Shown here piece after piece: positions 33,003-42,079 of a stretch of DNA of 42,651 bases. The position numbers were made by a program, and so were the translations under genes. A model generated the notes under the pieces. It made no database searches, was not told the origin of the DNA, and saw only the letters and a program-made list of their open reading frames with translations. The first letter of the stretch is position 1. Every line of letters starts with the position of its first letter. Source of the DNA: Anaerolineales bacterium (GTDB lineage: Bacteria; Chloroflexota; Anaerolineae; Anaerolineales; UBA4823). The DNA lies in contig CP070639.1 of the NCBI GenBank assembly GCA_020354045.1, positions 3,100,923-3,143,573 of the forward strand. Direction: 5' to 3'.

Positions 33003-34136
33003 TTACTGCTTGCCTTGCAGTGTGCCAAGCAATTCTGCATGGCGTTTCATCCAGCTCTGGCGCGGATTTTCATCGAACGGGACAAGACTATGCGCAATAC
33101 GCTGAATTTCGGCTAATATCTCATCTGGAAATGGCATCACGCCTCCCATGCGTCCATAGAATTCAATGGGGATACGTCCATTGGTCGCTTTTTGGACATC
33201 TTCCAACATCTGCCCCGCATTCATCTCGGTAACGAGCATAACTTTTACCTGGTTTGCAAGAGCTTCTATCCGGGCGTAAGGATAGGGACTCAATGAAATC
33301 GGACGGAACAATCCTACCCGGATACCCTCCGCGCGTGCTGCTCGTACTGCCGAGAGCGCTACCCTGCCAGCTGTACCAAACCCGATGACAGCATATTCCG
33401 CGTCCTCCAGATAATACTCTTTATAGCGAATTTCATTCTTCTGGATCTCATTCCAGCGTTGCATAATTCGATAATTCAGCACTTCCTCGACATTCGGGTC
33501 AATATAGATAGAGCTCAGCAATCGTCTCTCTCGACCTTGGGCACCGCGAACTGCCCAATCAGGGTACTCTGTGCGGATATCTTGCATAGGTGGTAATTCC
33601 GCCGGTTCCATCATCTGCCCTATGTTTCCATCTGCCAGCACTACCACTACCGTGCGGTATTTGTCCGCCAGATCAAAAGCTAATACGGTCAGATCGATAG
33701 CTTCCTGCACACTGGCTGGTGCAAGCACAATCGGATGGTAATCTCCATGACCTCCGCCATGAACAATTTGGTTATAGTCGCCTTGGGAGGGCGCAATATT
33801 TCCCAGGCCAGGGCCACCACGCATCACGTCGATCAAAACCACAGGTACCTCAGTGCCCGCAATATACGAGATACCTTCCATCATTAAGCTAACACCGGGG
33901 CTGGAGGATGAACTCATCACTCGTGCCCCGGTGCAAGCTGCGCCGTAGACCATATTAATGGCGGCGACTTCGCTCTCTGCTTGCAAAAAAGTACGTCCAA
34001 GCTGAGGCATGCGCCAGGACATATATTCCAGTAGTTCTGTTTGGGGTGTAATTGGGTAACCAAAGTATGCCTGCACCCCTGCACGCACACCAGCTTCGGC
34101 AATGGCTTCATTGCCTTTTAGTAATTCGCGTGGCAT
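33003..34136 (-). CDS. 2-oxoacid:ferredoxin oxidoreductase, alpha subunit (KorA/VorB type)
   Basis: This 377-residue alpha subunit begins with the family N-terminus [16 protein letters not shown] followed by [14 protein letters not shown]. It includes [20 protein letters not shown] and [16 protein letters not shown], which build the pyrimidine side of the TPP site. [17 protein letters not shown] and a C-terminal transketolase-like domain follow. In database naming this type is often called VorB (3-methyl-2-oxobutanoate) or KorA (2-oxoglutarate). It follows the ferredoxin gene by 10 bp and is followed by beta after 15 bp. Confidence 0.94.
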   Translation of the reverse strand: MPRELLKGNEAIAEAGVRAGVQAYFGYPITPQTELLEYMSWRMPQLGRTFLQAESEVAAINMVYGAACTGARVMSSSSSPGVSLMMEGISYIAGTEVPVVLIDVMRGGPGLGNIAPSQGDYNQIVHGGGHGDYHPIVLAPASVQEAIDLTVLAFDLADKYRTVVVVLADGNIGQMMEPAELPPMQDIRTEYPDWAVRGAQGRERRLLSSIYIDPNVEEVLNYRIMQRWNEIQKNEIRYKEYYLEDAEYAVIGFGTAGRVALSAVRAARAEGIRVGLFRPISLSPYPYARIEALANQVKVMLVTEMNAGQMLEDVQKATNGRIPIEFYGRMGGVMPFPDEILAEIQRIAHSLVPFDENPRQSWMKRHAELLGTLQGKQ

Positions 34137-34146
34137 CGTGAACCTC

Positions 34147-34395
34147 CTAAGACACCATCGCCTTTGCGGGGCGTACCGGCGCTTCCCTGAAAACCGTCAA
34201 AGCCGCTTCGGGACACATAATCGCACAAATTGCACAACCGGTGCAGCCTTCCGAGACAAGAAACACCGGATGGTAACCTTTGGGCGTCAAATGGTCCATA
34301 TCCAGAGCCAGCACCTCCTGAGGACAGGCATCCACGCATAACTCACAACCCTTACAATAAATCTGATCAACTTCTACCCACCCCTTTACGGGCAT
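34147..34395 (-). CDS. 2-oxoacid:ferredoxin oxidoreductase, 2[4Fe-4S] ferredoxin-like delta subunit
   Basis: This 82-residue subunit has two CxxCxxCxxxCP clusters: [12 protein letters not shown] at about 14-25 and [12 protein letters not shown] at about 51-62. It should bind two [4Fe-4S] clusters that carry electrons from the TPP site to external ferredoxin. AGGAGG lies six bases before ATG 34395, the start of the operon delta-alpha-beta-gamma. The 195-bp gap upstream (34396-34590), after the amylase stop, holds no other gene and probably the operon promoter, though no clear -35/-10 pair stands out. Confidence 0.94.
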   Translation of the reverse strand: MPVKGWVEVDQIYCKGCELCVDACPQEVLALDMDHLTPKGYHPVFLVSEGCTGCAICAIMCPEAALTVFREAPVRPAKAMVS

Positions 34396-34590
34396 GGTCT
34401 GCCTCCTAAAAACTTGAATAGTTTGTAAGCTATAAATCCAACCTTTATTATCAGATTCTTGCGATCCTTTGGGTAGTGCTAACTGTCATGTAAAGCGTTT
34501 AACAAAAGTCCTGTATACCGCAGGATTTGAATTTTGTGAACCACGTGAGGCGCCTCTTGCATACGCGATGGACCAGTCATGTATCGCAAC

Positions 34591-35988
34591 TCACGTAAAC
34601 CATTTGCCACTCCAGGGTGGTATTGTAACTGTAGCGGAATCACCAGAAACGATCAACTCCTCTTGCTCCAACAAACTGTGCAAGATGCGCCCATCCTCCC
34701 ATCCCAAACTATCAACTTTAATCCGTACGTGTCGGCGCGTAGCTCCCAGATTCAGCAACACCAATACAGCACTGTCTCCTAGCGTGCGTGCGAATGCAAA
34801 AAAACGCCGGCGGTTATCAACTAGTATTTGTTGGTAGTTTCCTCGTCTCAATACGGGCAGCCGTTTCCGCATCACAATCAGCTGCTTTAGCCAAGCGTGA
34901 AGCTCCGTATCCCACTGGTTGCGATCCCAGGGGAAAGAGCCTCTGCATCCTGGATCCTTACCACCCATCATCCCTATTTCATCACCATAATAGATGGCAG
35001 GGGCGCCCGGAAAGGCAAACTGGAATAAAAAAGCCAGCTTTGCTTTGCCAATATCCCCTTCAAGTATTGTCAATAAACGTTCTGTATCGTGCGAGCCCAT
35101 GGGTACAAACATGGCAAATGTATTTTCACGCTTGTACACCCTCAGATTTGACTCTATATTACTGGCGAATTGACTCATATCCGCTGAACTGCTAGTCAGC
35201 ACATCCAACAAGGCTTTGCGCACTGGGTAGTTCATCAAACCGTCAAAATGATCGTCACCAACCCAACGCGGCTCCTGATCCCAGATTTCTCCAACCAGGT
35301 ACGCATCCGGGTTGACCTCCTTTACAGCCTGGCGAAATTCACCCCAAAAGCCATCATCGTCGATCTCATTGGGCACATCCAGCCGCCAACCGTCCGCGCC
35401 CTGGGCGATCCAATATCGGGCGACGTCCAGGATATATTTTCGCACTTGCTGGTTGTCTGTATTAAATTTAGGCAGGCTCTTAATCTTCCACCACGCCAGG
35501 TAATCAGTGGCTTCTCCCGGTGTGTAGGCTTCAACCGGAAATTGTTTGATATGGTACCAGTCTTTGTAGGCTGAATCCTGCTGATTTTCAAGTACATCAA
35601 CAAACGCGAAAAAACCCCGCCCGCAATGATTAAACACGCCATCCAGGATCACCCTGATGTTATTTTGATGGGCGTTTTCTAATAAGGCTTTAAAATCTCG
35701 CATATCCCCCAGCTTCGGATCTATTTTGTAATAGTCGCTTGTGTTGTAGCGGTGATTAGAAGGTGAATGGAAGATTGGGTTCAGATAAATACAATTTATT
35801 CCTAAATCCAACAAATAATCGAAATGATTGATGATTCCACGCAGATCACCGCCCATAAAGTTGCTGGTAGTGGGTGGAGATCCCCAGGCTTGCACATTAG
35901 GGGGGTCATTTTTCGGATCCCCATTAGCAAACCGGTCTGGAAAAATCTGGTAGAAAACAGCATCTTGAACCCAATAAGGAACGCTCAT
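34591..35988 (-). CDS. Cytoplasmic GH13 alpha-amylase / neopullulanase-like enzyme
   Basis: This 465-residue GH13 enzyme has all four classic regions intact. They are DGVFNH (region I), GWRLDVPNE with the nucleophile Asp (region II), LVGEIWD with the acid/base Glu (region III) and MGSHDTERL with the transition-state His-Asp (region IV). The start WVQDAVFYQIFPDRFANGD is typical of cyclomaltodextrinase, maltogenic amylase and neopullulanase (GH13_20), but the N-terminal starch-binding domain of that group is absent. There is no signal peptide, so it degrades short maltodextrins in the cytoplasm. The GTG at 35994 is rejected for ATG 35988, which has GAGGTG just upstream. It follows the sugar-binding lipoprotein gene on the same strand. 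Confidence 0.93.
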   Translation of the reverse strand: MSVPYWVQDAVFYQIFPDRFANGDPKNDPPNVQAWGSPPTTSNFMGGDLRGIINHFDYLLDLGINCIYLNPIFHSPSNHRYNTSDYYKIDPKLGDMRDFKALLENAHQNNIRVILDGVFNHCGRGFFAFVDVLENQQDSAYKDWYHIKQFPVEAYTPGEATDYLAWWKIKSLPKFNTDNQQVRKYILDVARYWIAQGADGWRLDVPNEIDDDGFWGEFRQAVKEVNPDAYLVGEIWDQEPRWVGDDHFDGLMNYPVRKALLDVLTSSSADMSQFASNIESNLRVYKRENTFAMFVPMGSHDTERLLTILEGDIGKAKLAFLFQFAFPGAPAIYYGDEIGMMGGKDPGCRGSFPWDRNQWDTELHAWLKQLIVMRKRLPVLRRGNYQQILVDNRRRFFAFARTLGDSAVLVLLNLGATRRHVRIKVDSLGWEDGRILHSLLEQEELIVSGDSATVTIPPWSGKWFT

Positions 35989-36093
35989 CGTCACCTCATC
36001 TATGTCATTCTGTTATCGAAACATCAACAGGAGATGCCCTGGACGATCCCCCTTAATCCCGAAAGAACCCGATGAGAGGCACACCTCTGCCTA

Positions 36094-37419
36094 TCAAGGA
36101 GATGGTGTGCCAATGGCTTCAAACACAGGCAAGCCTTCCAGGATTGCATTCTCGGCCCCCAGAAGCGCTTCCGCTGGGCTGACAACCCCATCAAACACGG
36201 ACCTGATAGCAATATCCAGGGAAGTCGCATACAAATCCATGGCCGGAGTGATCGCATAGGGTACTGCCTCCACAAAAGCACGCATTGCTTGGGCAATCAA
36301 TGCGTCAGTGATGATAAGCTGCCCTGCCACAGGGTTTTCAGGCGCACCGCTTAGAACAGGGATTAACCCGACTTCCGCCAATGCAGATTGGATCTCAGGC
36401 GCTAATAATGATTCGACAAATTTCCAAGAAATCCTATGGTCTTCATCCAGCGCGCGCTGACTTAAATAGATATTTTCCGTTCGAATAAATCCAGACAACC
36501 CCCCACTCCCATAAATGGGCCAGGAATCGATGGCTAAGTTTTCTACACCTATGGCCTCAACGAGTTCATTTTTATTCCATGTACCGTCAGTGAGAAACCC
36601 GACCTTGCCCTCCTTAAATAGGTTCAGGTCATTATCGGTAAAGAAATCCACCGGACCTGCCTGTTCAAAAGAGCGCAGCAATTCGATCCACTCTAGTCCC
36701 TCCGGACTATTAAAGGCTGGCATGCCATTGTCATCAACGAGCGCACCTCCCAGCCCGTAAATATGCGCACCGCTGAAGTAAAAACTGCGCTCAAGGTATG
36801 CGCCAAATACTTCAGGTTCAACCACCGGCTGTGACAACTGGATGGGTTCGCTAAACGTCTCTGGAGCTTTAGGGATGAGTGCGCGGTTGCGATACAACAC
36901 CACCCCATCCATCCAAAAAGGCATACCTATCAAGGTATCCTGATAACGAACAGCCTCAACAGTAGCCGGATTGAGCGTGTTCAGCAGGTCGCTACTTGCC
37001 ATCTCCCTTACTCCTGCCACCAATCCTTGATCATACAAATCTCGACCCCATTCGTCTGGGCCAATTAGAATCGTCGGTCCACTGCCCTGCCTGGCAGCCT
37101 GTTCAAATCCAGCCTTTAGATCAACCTGAGGGACGTAGAGAACGTCAAAATACACACTGGGATAGATATTCTGAAAAGCAGCAATCTGGCGCAACAACAC
37201 AGGAATTTGTTCTGGTTCCAGGCTGTGCCACAAGCTGATGGTGCCGCTGACGAGGACCTCAGTAGGTGTGGGGGTGCTCGATGGAGCTGGTTCTGCCACT
37301 ACAGCAGCCTCCTCCACCGTCGGAATCTGCGTGGCTTCGTTTGGAGCCACCGGACCTGCGCATGCTGTGAATGTTATGAGCACCAGCCATGTGAGAGAAT
37401 TCAAAAAGATTTTTTTCAT
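36094..37419 (-). CDS. ABC-type sugar-binding lipoprotein (MalE-like)
   Basis: This 441-residue extracellular solute-binding protein of the carbohydrate ABC transporter class 1 family has a lipobox ending ITFTAC (Cys20) and a Thr/Pro linker to residue about 57. The binding lobe follows: ISLWHSLEPEQI, LIGPDEWGRDLYDQG, IGMPFWMDGVVLYRNRAL and, later, KEGKVGFLTDGTWN. It would deliver oligosaccharides, possibly maltodextrins, to a membrane permease. No permease or ATPase gene is in the window, so it is an orphan here. ATG 37419 starts a typical signal peptide. A cytoplasmic amylase follows 105 bp later on the same strand, suggesting import and hydrolysis of the same glucan. Confidence 0.92.
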   Translation of the reverse strand: MKKIFLNSLTWLVLITFTACAGPVAPNEATQIPTVEEAAVVAEPAPSSTPTPTEVLVSGTISLWHSLEPEQIPVLLRQIAAFQNIYPSVYFDVLYVPQVDLKAGFEQAARQGSGPTILIGPDEWGRDLYDQGLVAGVREMASSDLLNTLNPATVEAVRYQDTLIGMPFWMDGVVLYRNRALIPKAPETFSEPIQLSQPVVEPEVFGAYLERSFYFSGAHIYGLGGALVDDNGMPAFNSPEGLEWIELLRSFEQAGPVDFFTDNDLNLFKEGKVGFLTDGTWNKNELVEAIGVENLAIDSWPIYGSGGLSGFIRTENIYLSQRALDEDHRISWKFVESLLAPEIQSALAEVGLIPVLSGAPENPVAGQLIITDALIAQAMRAFVEAVPYAITPAMDLYATSLDIAIRSVFDGVVSPAEALLGAENAILEGLPVFEAIGTPSP

Positions 37420-37585
37420 AATCTGTTATTGTGAACGTATTTTGAATGTTGATTATCAAATATGCACAACCTTTTGGATCAATAATCTTTCCCTTCCAAA
37501 GATTGGGCAAACACACTCTGCAACCACCTATATTCTACTCCACGTTGGGCTAAAGCCAGAACTGGCTTAATAAAACTTCCCAGGC

Positions 37586-37717
37586 TTATTCACTGAACAA
37601 CCACTCTAGCCCAATCTCCAGCTCAATGGGTTTGCCACGTTCCCAATCGCTGAAATTACCCACCAGCCTCAAACCAATTTGGATGAGAACATGCTGCCAA
37701 TTGCTAATTTTATGCAT
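37586..37717 (-). CDS. Small 43-residue protein, unknown
   Basis: A short frame from ATG 37717 to TAA 37586 has AAGGAG six bases upstream, which is a good ribosome-binding site. The product has an amphipathic look: MHKISNWQHVLIQIGLRLVG, then NFSDWERGKPIELEIGLEWL. There is no Cys, no signal peptide and no family I recognise. It is divergent from the DapA-like gene. Its reality rests on the ribosome-binding site and codon pattern only. Confidence 0.5.
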   Translation of the reverse strand: MHKISNWQHVLIQIGLRLVGNFSDWERGKPIELEIGLEWLFSE

Positions 37718-37765
37718 ATGTCACTCCTTCGGCGGCTCCTGTCCAACGATTGAGCAACAAAATTT

Positions 37766-37799
37766 ACGCGATCAAGACGATCAAGATTCAGGATCGCGT
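37766..37799. promoter_or_regulatory. 8-bp inverted repeat in the small-ORF/DapA divergent gap
   Basis: ACGCGATC (37766-37773) and GATCGCGT (37792-37799) are perfect inverted arms 18 bp apart. GATCAAG also repeats directly at 37770 and 37779. The site could be an operator for one or both divergent genes. Confidence 0.35.
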
Positions 37800-37857
37800 G
37801 TTCAGGGGAAACTCTCTGAGGGTAAGTTGGGTGTACCGTAAAACGGGATAATTCCAG

Positions 37858-37863
37858 TATAAT
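37858..37863 (+). promoter_or_regulatory. Consensus -10 box placing transcription start at the DapA-like ATG
   Basis: TATAAT is followed by six bases and ATG 37870, so transcription should start at the A of the start codon. There is no Shine-Dalgarno, which fits a leaderless mRNA. A good -35 is not seen. Confidence 0.5.
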
Positions 37864-37869
37864 CAATAC

Positions 37870-38787
37870 ATGCAAACTTTCTCGCATCTGAGCGGGGTCT
37901 ACGCGGCTGTTGTCACACCTGTCAAGGATGATTTTTCACTGGATTCCCGCGCTCTGCCTGCACTGTTGGAATTTATTATTGAGCGCGGCTGCCACGGGGC
38001 TCTCCTGTTAGGAACCACGGGAGAAGGGCCGTCTTTCGCGCCCTCCGAGCGCCTGGCTCTCATGCGTTCCGCGCTCCAGGTACGCAGCACGCATCCTGGG
38101 TTCCGCCTGCTAGCTGGCACCGGCACGCCTAGTCTAACCGAGACAATCGAGCTGACAGGCGCAGCCTTCGAGCTGGGCTATGACGGCGTGGTGGTGCTAC
38201 CACCCTATTACTTTCGCAAAGCCTCGGATGAAGGCCTTTATCTCTGGTTCAGCCAGGTGATCCAGCAGGCTGTGCCTGCCGGTAAAGCATTACTGGGCTA
38301 CCATATCCCGCAGGTTTCTGGAGTTTCCTTCTCGTTTGACCTGCTCTCGAGGTTGAAAAGTAATTTTCCCAACCAATTCGCTGGCATTAAGGACTCCAGC
38401 GGTGATCTCGACCATGCCCGCCTGCTGGGCGAGACCTTTAAACAGGATTTGCTTGTCCTGAACGGTAATGACCGTTTGTTTAGTCAGGCCCTTCAATCAG
38501 GTGCTGGCGGTTGCATAACTGCCTGTGCCAACCTGTGCTCAGCAGACCTCCGCCAGGTCTGGGATGGGCACCAGCACAGCGAGGATACCTCTAACTATCA
38601 GTCACGCTTGATTTCCTTCCGCAGTGTAGCAGAGCGCTACCAGCCTTTTCCACCCCTCATGAAAGCCCTCCTCGCACGCCAATATGGCTTCCCCTGCTGG
38701 ACTGTACGCCCGCCGTTATTACCTCTTGCTGGTGAGCTGGTTGATCAAGCCGTAGCTGATTTGCACTCGTTATGGAATAATGTCTGA
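37870..38787 (+). CDS. DapA/N-acetylneuraminate lyase superfamily aldolase
   Basis: This 305-residue TIM-barrel class I aldolase has the pyruvate-binding LGTTGEGPSF loop, the proton-relay Tyr in GYHIPQVSG and the Schiff-base Lys in AGIKDSSGD. Members condense or cleave pyruvate with aldehydes. In true dihydrodipicolinate synthase the Tyr motif is Y-N-V-P-x-R-T-G, with an Arg that binds the aspartate semialdehyde carboxylate. Here the Arg is Val and Asn is His, so lysine biosynthesis is unlikely and another 2-keto-3-deoxy sugar-acid aldolase is more plausible. No DapB or other lysine gene is nearby. It overlaps the following secreted-protein gene by 8 bp. The start may be leaderless. Confidence 0.88.
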   Translation: MQTFSHLSGVYAAVVTPVKDDFSLDSRALPALLEFIIERGCHGALLLGTTGEGPSFAPSERLALMRSALQVRSTHPGFRLLAGTGTPSLTETIELTGAAFELGYDGVVVLPPYYFRKASDEGLYLWFSQVIQQAVPAGKALLGYHIPQVSGVSFSFDLLSRLKSNFPNQFAGIKDSSGDLDHARLLGETFKQDLLVLNGNDRLFSQALQSGAGGCITACANLCSADLRQVWDGHQHSEDTSNYQSRLISFRSVAERYQPFPPLMKALLARQYGFPCWTVRPPLLPLAGELVDQAVADLHSLWNNV

Positions 38788-41170
38788 CCGATCCAAGGAA
38801 ACCGCCCGCATTCAATTTCTACTCACCATTTTGGGCTTGCTGATGATTTTTACTTTGATCGTGCTGCTCGCCCTGTTGGTGTACCCTTATGTATTCGCTC
38901 CCCCCAATGCGCTTGCTACAGCGCAGGCAAGGGACATCCAACCGACGCGCTCCTCCACACCCTCCCCCAACCCAAGTCTGACTCCCAGCCCATCGCACAC
39001 ATTGCGGAATACTTTCACGCCAACCATCTCCCTGACCCCTACCCGCACACCCACGCCGACATTAACTCCCACTCCTCCAGGTCCCCCCACTTTAACACCA
39101 GCCAGACCGGTAATCGGTGAAAACAATTACTTATTACAGGACTGGTCGCCTGAACAAATGGAGTTCGCAATCGCTCTTATGGAGGATTATCCCAACACGC
39201 TGCCCAGACAATCGCGTGGCCCCAATGATGAAAACTACTATGCTGCCTATGAGTTCGCTGTGATCGCTCAGAGGGAAGCTTTACTAAGATATCCGCAAGT
39301 TTCACAAGCAGACTCTTGGAGCTGGGAGCTGGCATACAACCTGGCACGTCTCGGCGATGCTCGCGCGGGTGAACAATATGCCAGCTTGATTGAACAGGCG
39401 TTAAACCGCGAACAAGCCGAGGTGGATGATTTAGCGGCATGGGTTCGCACACGCTCACCCCTTCTTGAAATCATAGTCCACCAAATCCCTTCTGTTCCTG
39501 GATATCTCAGTTCATATGTTTTAGAACTACAAGCTGAAGGGAGTGCGTTCATTTTATTGCATGAAACACTAAGTGCGTTCCAGGCCAGCGTGCTTACTAG
39601 CGACTTCGACTTTGTAAACCAGCCACACTACGACCTCTTGACTGGTGATTTGACAGGCGATGGTCTGAGCGAAGTTGCGATTATAAGACGCCCATCACCA
39701 GGGGAACATGAATTAACCCCCCCGCGAGTGTTCAGCCTCGCAGAGGATAATCCGCCTGAGCTGCCCTTCCATCCCGATACTCGAAAGTTTAATCATATTG
39801 GCACAAATTTCGTAAGCCAATGGGAGATTATGCAGGGAGAAACAAAACTAAAATTCACTGGTCAGGCGTTCCCTTCCTGCCCTCTCACCCTTTCACTGAC
39901 CTATATATGGGATGGTAGCTGGTTTGTGTCGGATGGTCCGGATTACATGATTACGCCCCCTGCTGGAACGTTAAGCTACTGCCGCTACGTGATCGAACAT
40001 GCCGTTTATAGCTGGGGGCCACAGGCAACCGCAACTTTAATGGAGAGCCTTATCCCTATCTGGCCTCCCACTCTTGATGAAAATGGCACACCCTACCCTG
40101 AAGATGAAATGGATTCTTGGCGGTACCGGTTGGCCATCAATCACGCTCTGGCTGGCCATGATGAACAAGCCAGAACCTACTTGGAAGAAATCATTTTGAA
40201 TCCCAGCACCCCGACCAGCCGTTGGGTTGCATTTGCACAGCAATTTCTAGCTGATTATCGGCTGGAGAACGGATTATACCGTGCCTGTCTAGCCAGTGAG
40301 GCTTGCCAGCCCTCCGAGGCTCTGCAATACCTAATTGAACAGATGCCTGTCAGCGACTATCCAACCATTTTGTCACATTTATGGCAACTCGGCATCACGC
40401 AGCGGTCATCAGGTTACTTTGATTTTGATGGTGATGGAAGCAATGAGATCTGGTTGACAGTACGCCATCGCCCTGCAGAGCCTCTGGAATTTTGGTTTTT
40501 AATCCCCGCTAAAGACGGTATTAGAGCTTTCAATCTTGGAACCACCGATTCTGCCCAGCCTCATGTGACCTACTATGCTGAAAGCTCACTACCCCCTGTT
40601 ATCTGGATCCCAGATTTCCAGGCTTTTCAGGTATATAGGCTGCCGGATAGCCTGGAGCCTTACCTCACCTACGTTGAACTACCCCAGTTTTACCCTGATC
40701 GTTTTAAAGAGGGTTTGGAAGCCCAGGTAGAGGCACTCTTCGCAGGAACAAATCCTGCCACTGTGGAACAGGCTCTTTTAGGTCTGCAAGACCATCCAGG
40801 ATTGCTTTGTCGCGGTACCTGGAGCTGTGATCGCTATTATTATATCCTCGGGCTCAGCGCTGAGTTGGCTGGCGATCGCTCTACAGCAATCGATACCTAT
40901 CTAACCCTATGGTGGGATTATTCGCGCAGTCCTTATACCACCATGGCACGCCTGAAATTAAAGGGAGCATTCGCGCCACCTACTGCCACCTCCTCGCTCA
41001 CACCAACTGCTTCGCAAATACCAGCCTTTACAACCACCCTCACCATCACTGGCACCCCGCCGACGAGCACAGCTACACCGACCAACACAATTACCTCTGA
41101 ACCATACCCGTATCCGCCTGGTGGTCCAACTGCCACCTTTGGCCCAACTGCTACCTATCCCGGTCCATAA
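38780..41170 (+). CDS. Large membrane-anchored secreted protein with Pro/Thr linkers
   Basis: This 796-residue protein has one N-terminal transmembrane anchor (about 12-36), a Ser/Thr/Pro-rich linker with TPTPTLTPTP (about 50-110), a globular body and a second Thr/Pro tail ending PYPPGGPTATFGPTATYPGP. Two segments, GDLTGDGLSEVA and FDFDGDGSNEIW, are FG-GAP/calcium-loop-like repeats. The body also has helical hairpins like TPR units near 460-500 and 705-730. It is extracellular, anchored by its N-terminus, and I recognise no enzyme domain. The overlap with the aldolase gene (ATGTCTGA) implies translational coupling. Its job is unknown. Confidence 0.8.
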   Translation: MSDRSKETARIQFLLTILGLLMIFTLIVLLALLVYPYVFAPPNALATAQARDIQPTRSSTPSPNPSLTPSPSHTLRNTFTPTISLTPTRTPTPTLTPTPPGPPTLTPARPVIGENNYLLQDWSPEQMEFAIALMEDYPNTLPRQSRGPNDENYYAAYEFAVIAQREALLRYPQVSQADSWSWELAYNLARLGDARAGEQYASLIEQALNREQAEVDDLAAWVRTRSPLLEIIVHQIPSVPGYLSSYVLELQAEGSAFILLHETLSAFQASVLTSDFDFVNQPHYDLLTGDLTGDGLSEVAIIRRPSPGEHELTPPRVFSLAEDNPPELPFHPDTRKFNHIGTNFVSQWEIMQGETKLKFTGQAFPSCPLTLSLTYIWDGSWFVSDGPDYMITPPAGTLSYCRYVIEHAVYSWGPQATATLMESLIPIWPPTLDENGTPYPEDEMDSWRYRLAINHALAGHDEQARTYLEEIILNPSTPTSRWVAFAQQFLADYRLENGLYRACLASEACQPSEALQYLIEQMPVSDYPTILSHLWQLGITQRSSGYFDFDGDGSNEIWLTVRHRPAEPLEFWFLIPAKDGIRAFNLGTTDSAQPHVTYYAESSLPPVIWIPDFQAFQVYRLPDSLEPYLTYVELPQFYPDRFKEGLEAQVEALFAGTNPATVEQALLGLQDHPGLLCRGTWSCDRYYYILGLSAELAGDRSTAIDTYLTLWWDYSRSPYTTMARLKLKGAFAPPTATSSLTPTASQIPAFTTTLTITGTPPTSTATPTNTITSEPYPYPPGGPTATFGPTATYPGP

Positions 41171-41189
41171 CCCTGTTGACCAGGAATAA

Positions 41190-42050
41190 TTGAAAAAGAG
41201 TCCCCACAATACAAGTCCCATGATCTACCCGCAATCTATCTGGAGATTGCTCATCAACCCACCTGGTACAGGTGCCTGGAATATGGCCGTTGATGAAGCT
41301 ATCCTGCACTCCATCGGGGCAGGAATTTCACTCCCCACTTTGCGCCTGTACGCCTGGGAGCCTGCCTGCTTATCTCTGGGCTATGCACAGCTATCAAGCG
41401 ATGTAGATCACACTCGTCTGAACGAGCGCGGCTGGGAGCTGGTCAGGCGACCAACCGGCGGAAAAGCCATCCTGCATACTGATGAGCTCACCTATTCAGT
41501 CATCGTCTCCAATGACGAGCCGCGCCTGCTAGGCAGCGTGTTGCAAAGCTACCAGCGAATATCACAAGCTCTCTTGCACGCCTTGCAAAGTTTAAGCCTG
41601 CCAGCGCGCTCTAATGAAAATAGTAGCTCGATCGGTGATTCAACGTTAGCGGGTCCCGTATGTTTCGAAGTCCCGTCACATTTTGAGATTACGGTGGGAG
41701 GGAAAAAACTGGTTGGCAGTGCTCAGGCTCGCAAGCGGGAAGGCGTGCTCCAGCACGGCTCGCTTCCCCTGCACGGCGATCTTACTCGCATTACCCAGGT
41801 TTTAACTTACGAGAATGATGATGAACGAACCATCGCTGCAGGTCGCTTGCTGGAGCGGGCTACTACGATCGAGGCATTTCTCGGATATCCAATATCCTGG
41901 GAAGTCGTTAGCCAGGCTTTTATCACCGCCTTCACAACCAAATTAAACCTGGACCTGCAACCTCAAGACCTTTCACCTCAAGAAAACTCACTTGCCACGC
42001 GCCTGGTAGAAGAAAAGTACAGCCATCCGGATTGGACAAACCGGATTTAA
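41190..42050 (+). CDS. LipM-like octanoyltransferase / lipoate-protein ligase family
   Basis: This 286-residue protein of the biotin/lipoate A/B ligase fold has the substrate loop VRRPTGGKAILH (85-96) and the acyl-Lys segment GGKKLVGSAQARK (Lys172 or 173). The catalytic-type Cys158 in VCFEVPSHFE matches the C-F-x-x-P-S motif that sets LipM octanoyltransferases apart from ATP-using LplA ligases. It likely moves octanoyl from ACP to GcvH or an E2 domain for lipoate synthesis. The start is uncertain: TTG 41190 has AGGA four bases upstream, and ATG 41220 has none but is closer to the fold. No lipoyl-dependent enzyme is in the window. It is convergent with the DUF4230 gene. Confidence 0.88.
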   Translation: MKKSPHNTSPMIYPQSIWRLLINPPGTGAWNMAVDEAILHSIGAGISLPTLRLYAWEPACLSLGYAQLSSDVDHTRLNERGWELVRRPTGGKAILHTDELTYSVIVSNDEPRLLGSVLQSYQRISQALLHALQSLSLPARSNENSSSIGDSTLAGPVCFEVPSHFEITVGGKKLVGSAQARKREGVLQHGSLPLHGDLTRITQVLTYENDDERTIAAGRLLERATTIEAFLGYPISWEVVSQAFITAFTTKLNLDLQPQDLSPQENSLATRLVEEKYSHPDWTNRI

Positions 42051-42079
42051 GCTTCTAGAAAAGGGATATATGATCTACT

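Noticed and set aside
37870..38787. Naming the aldolase dapA
   Set aside because: The Arg of the Y-x-x-P-x-R-T-G motif is missing and there is no lysine gene nearby.
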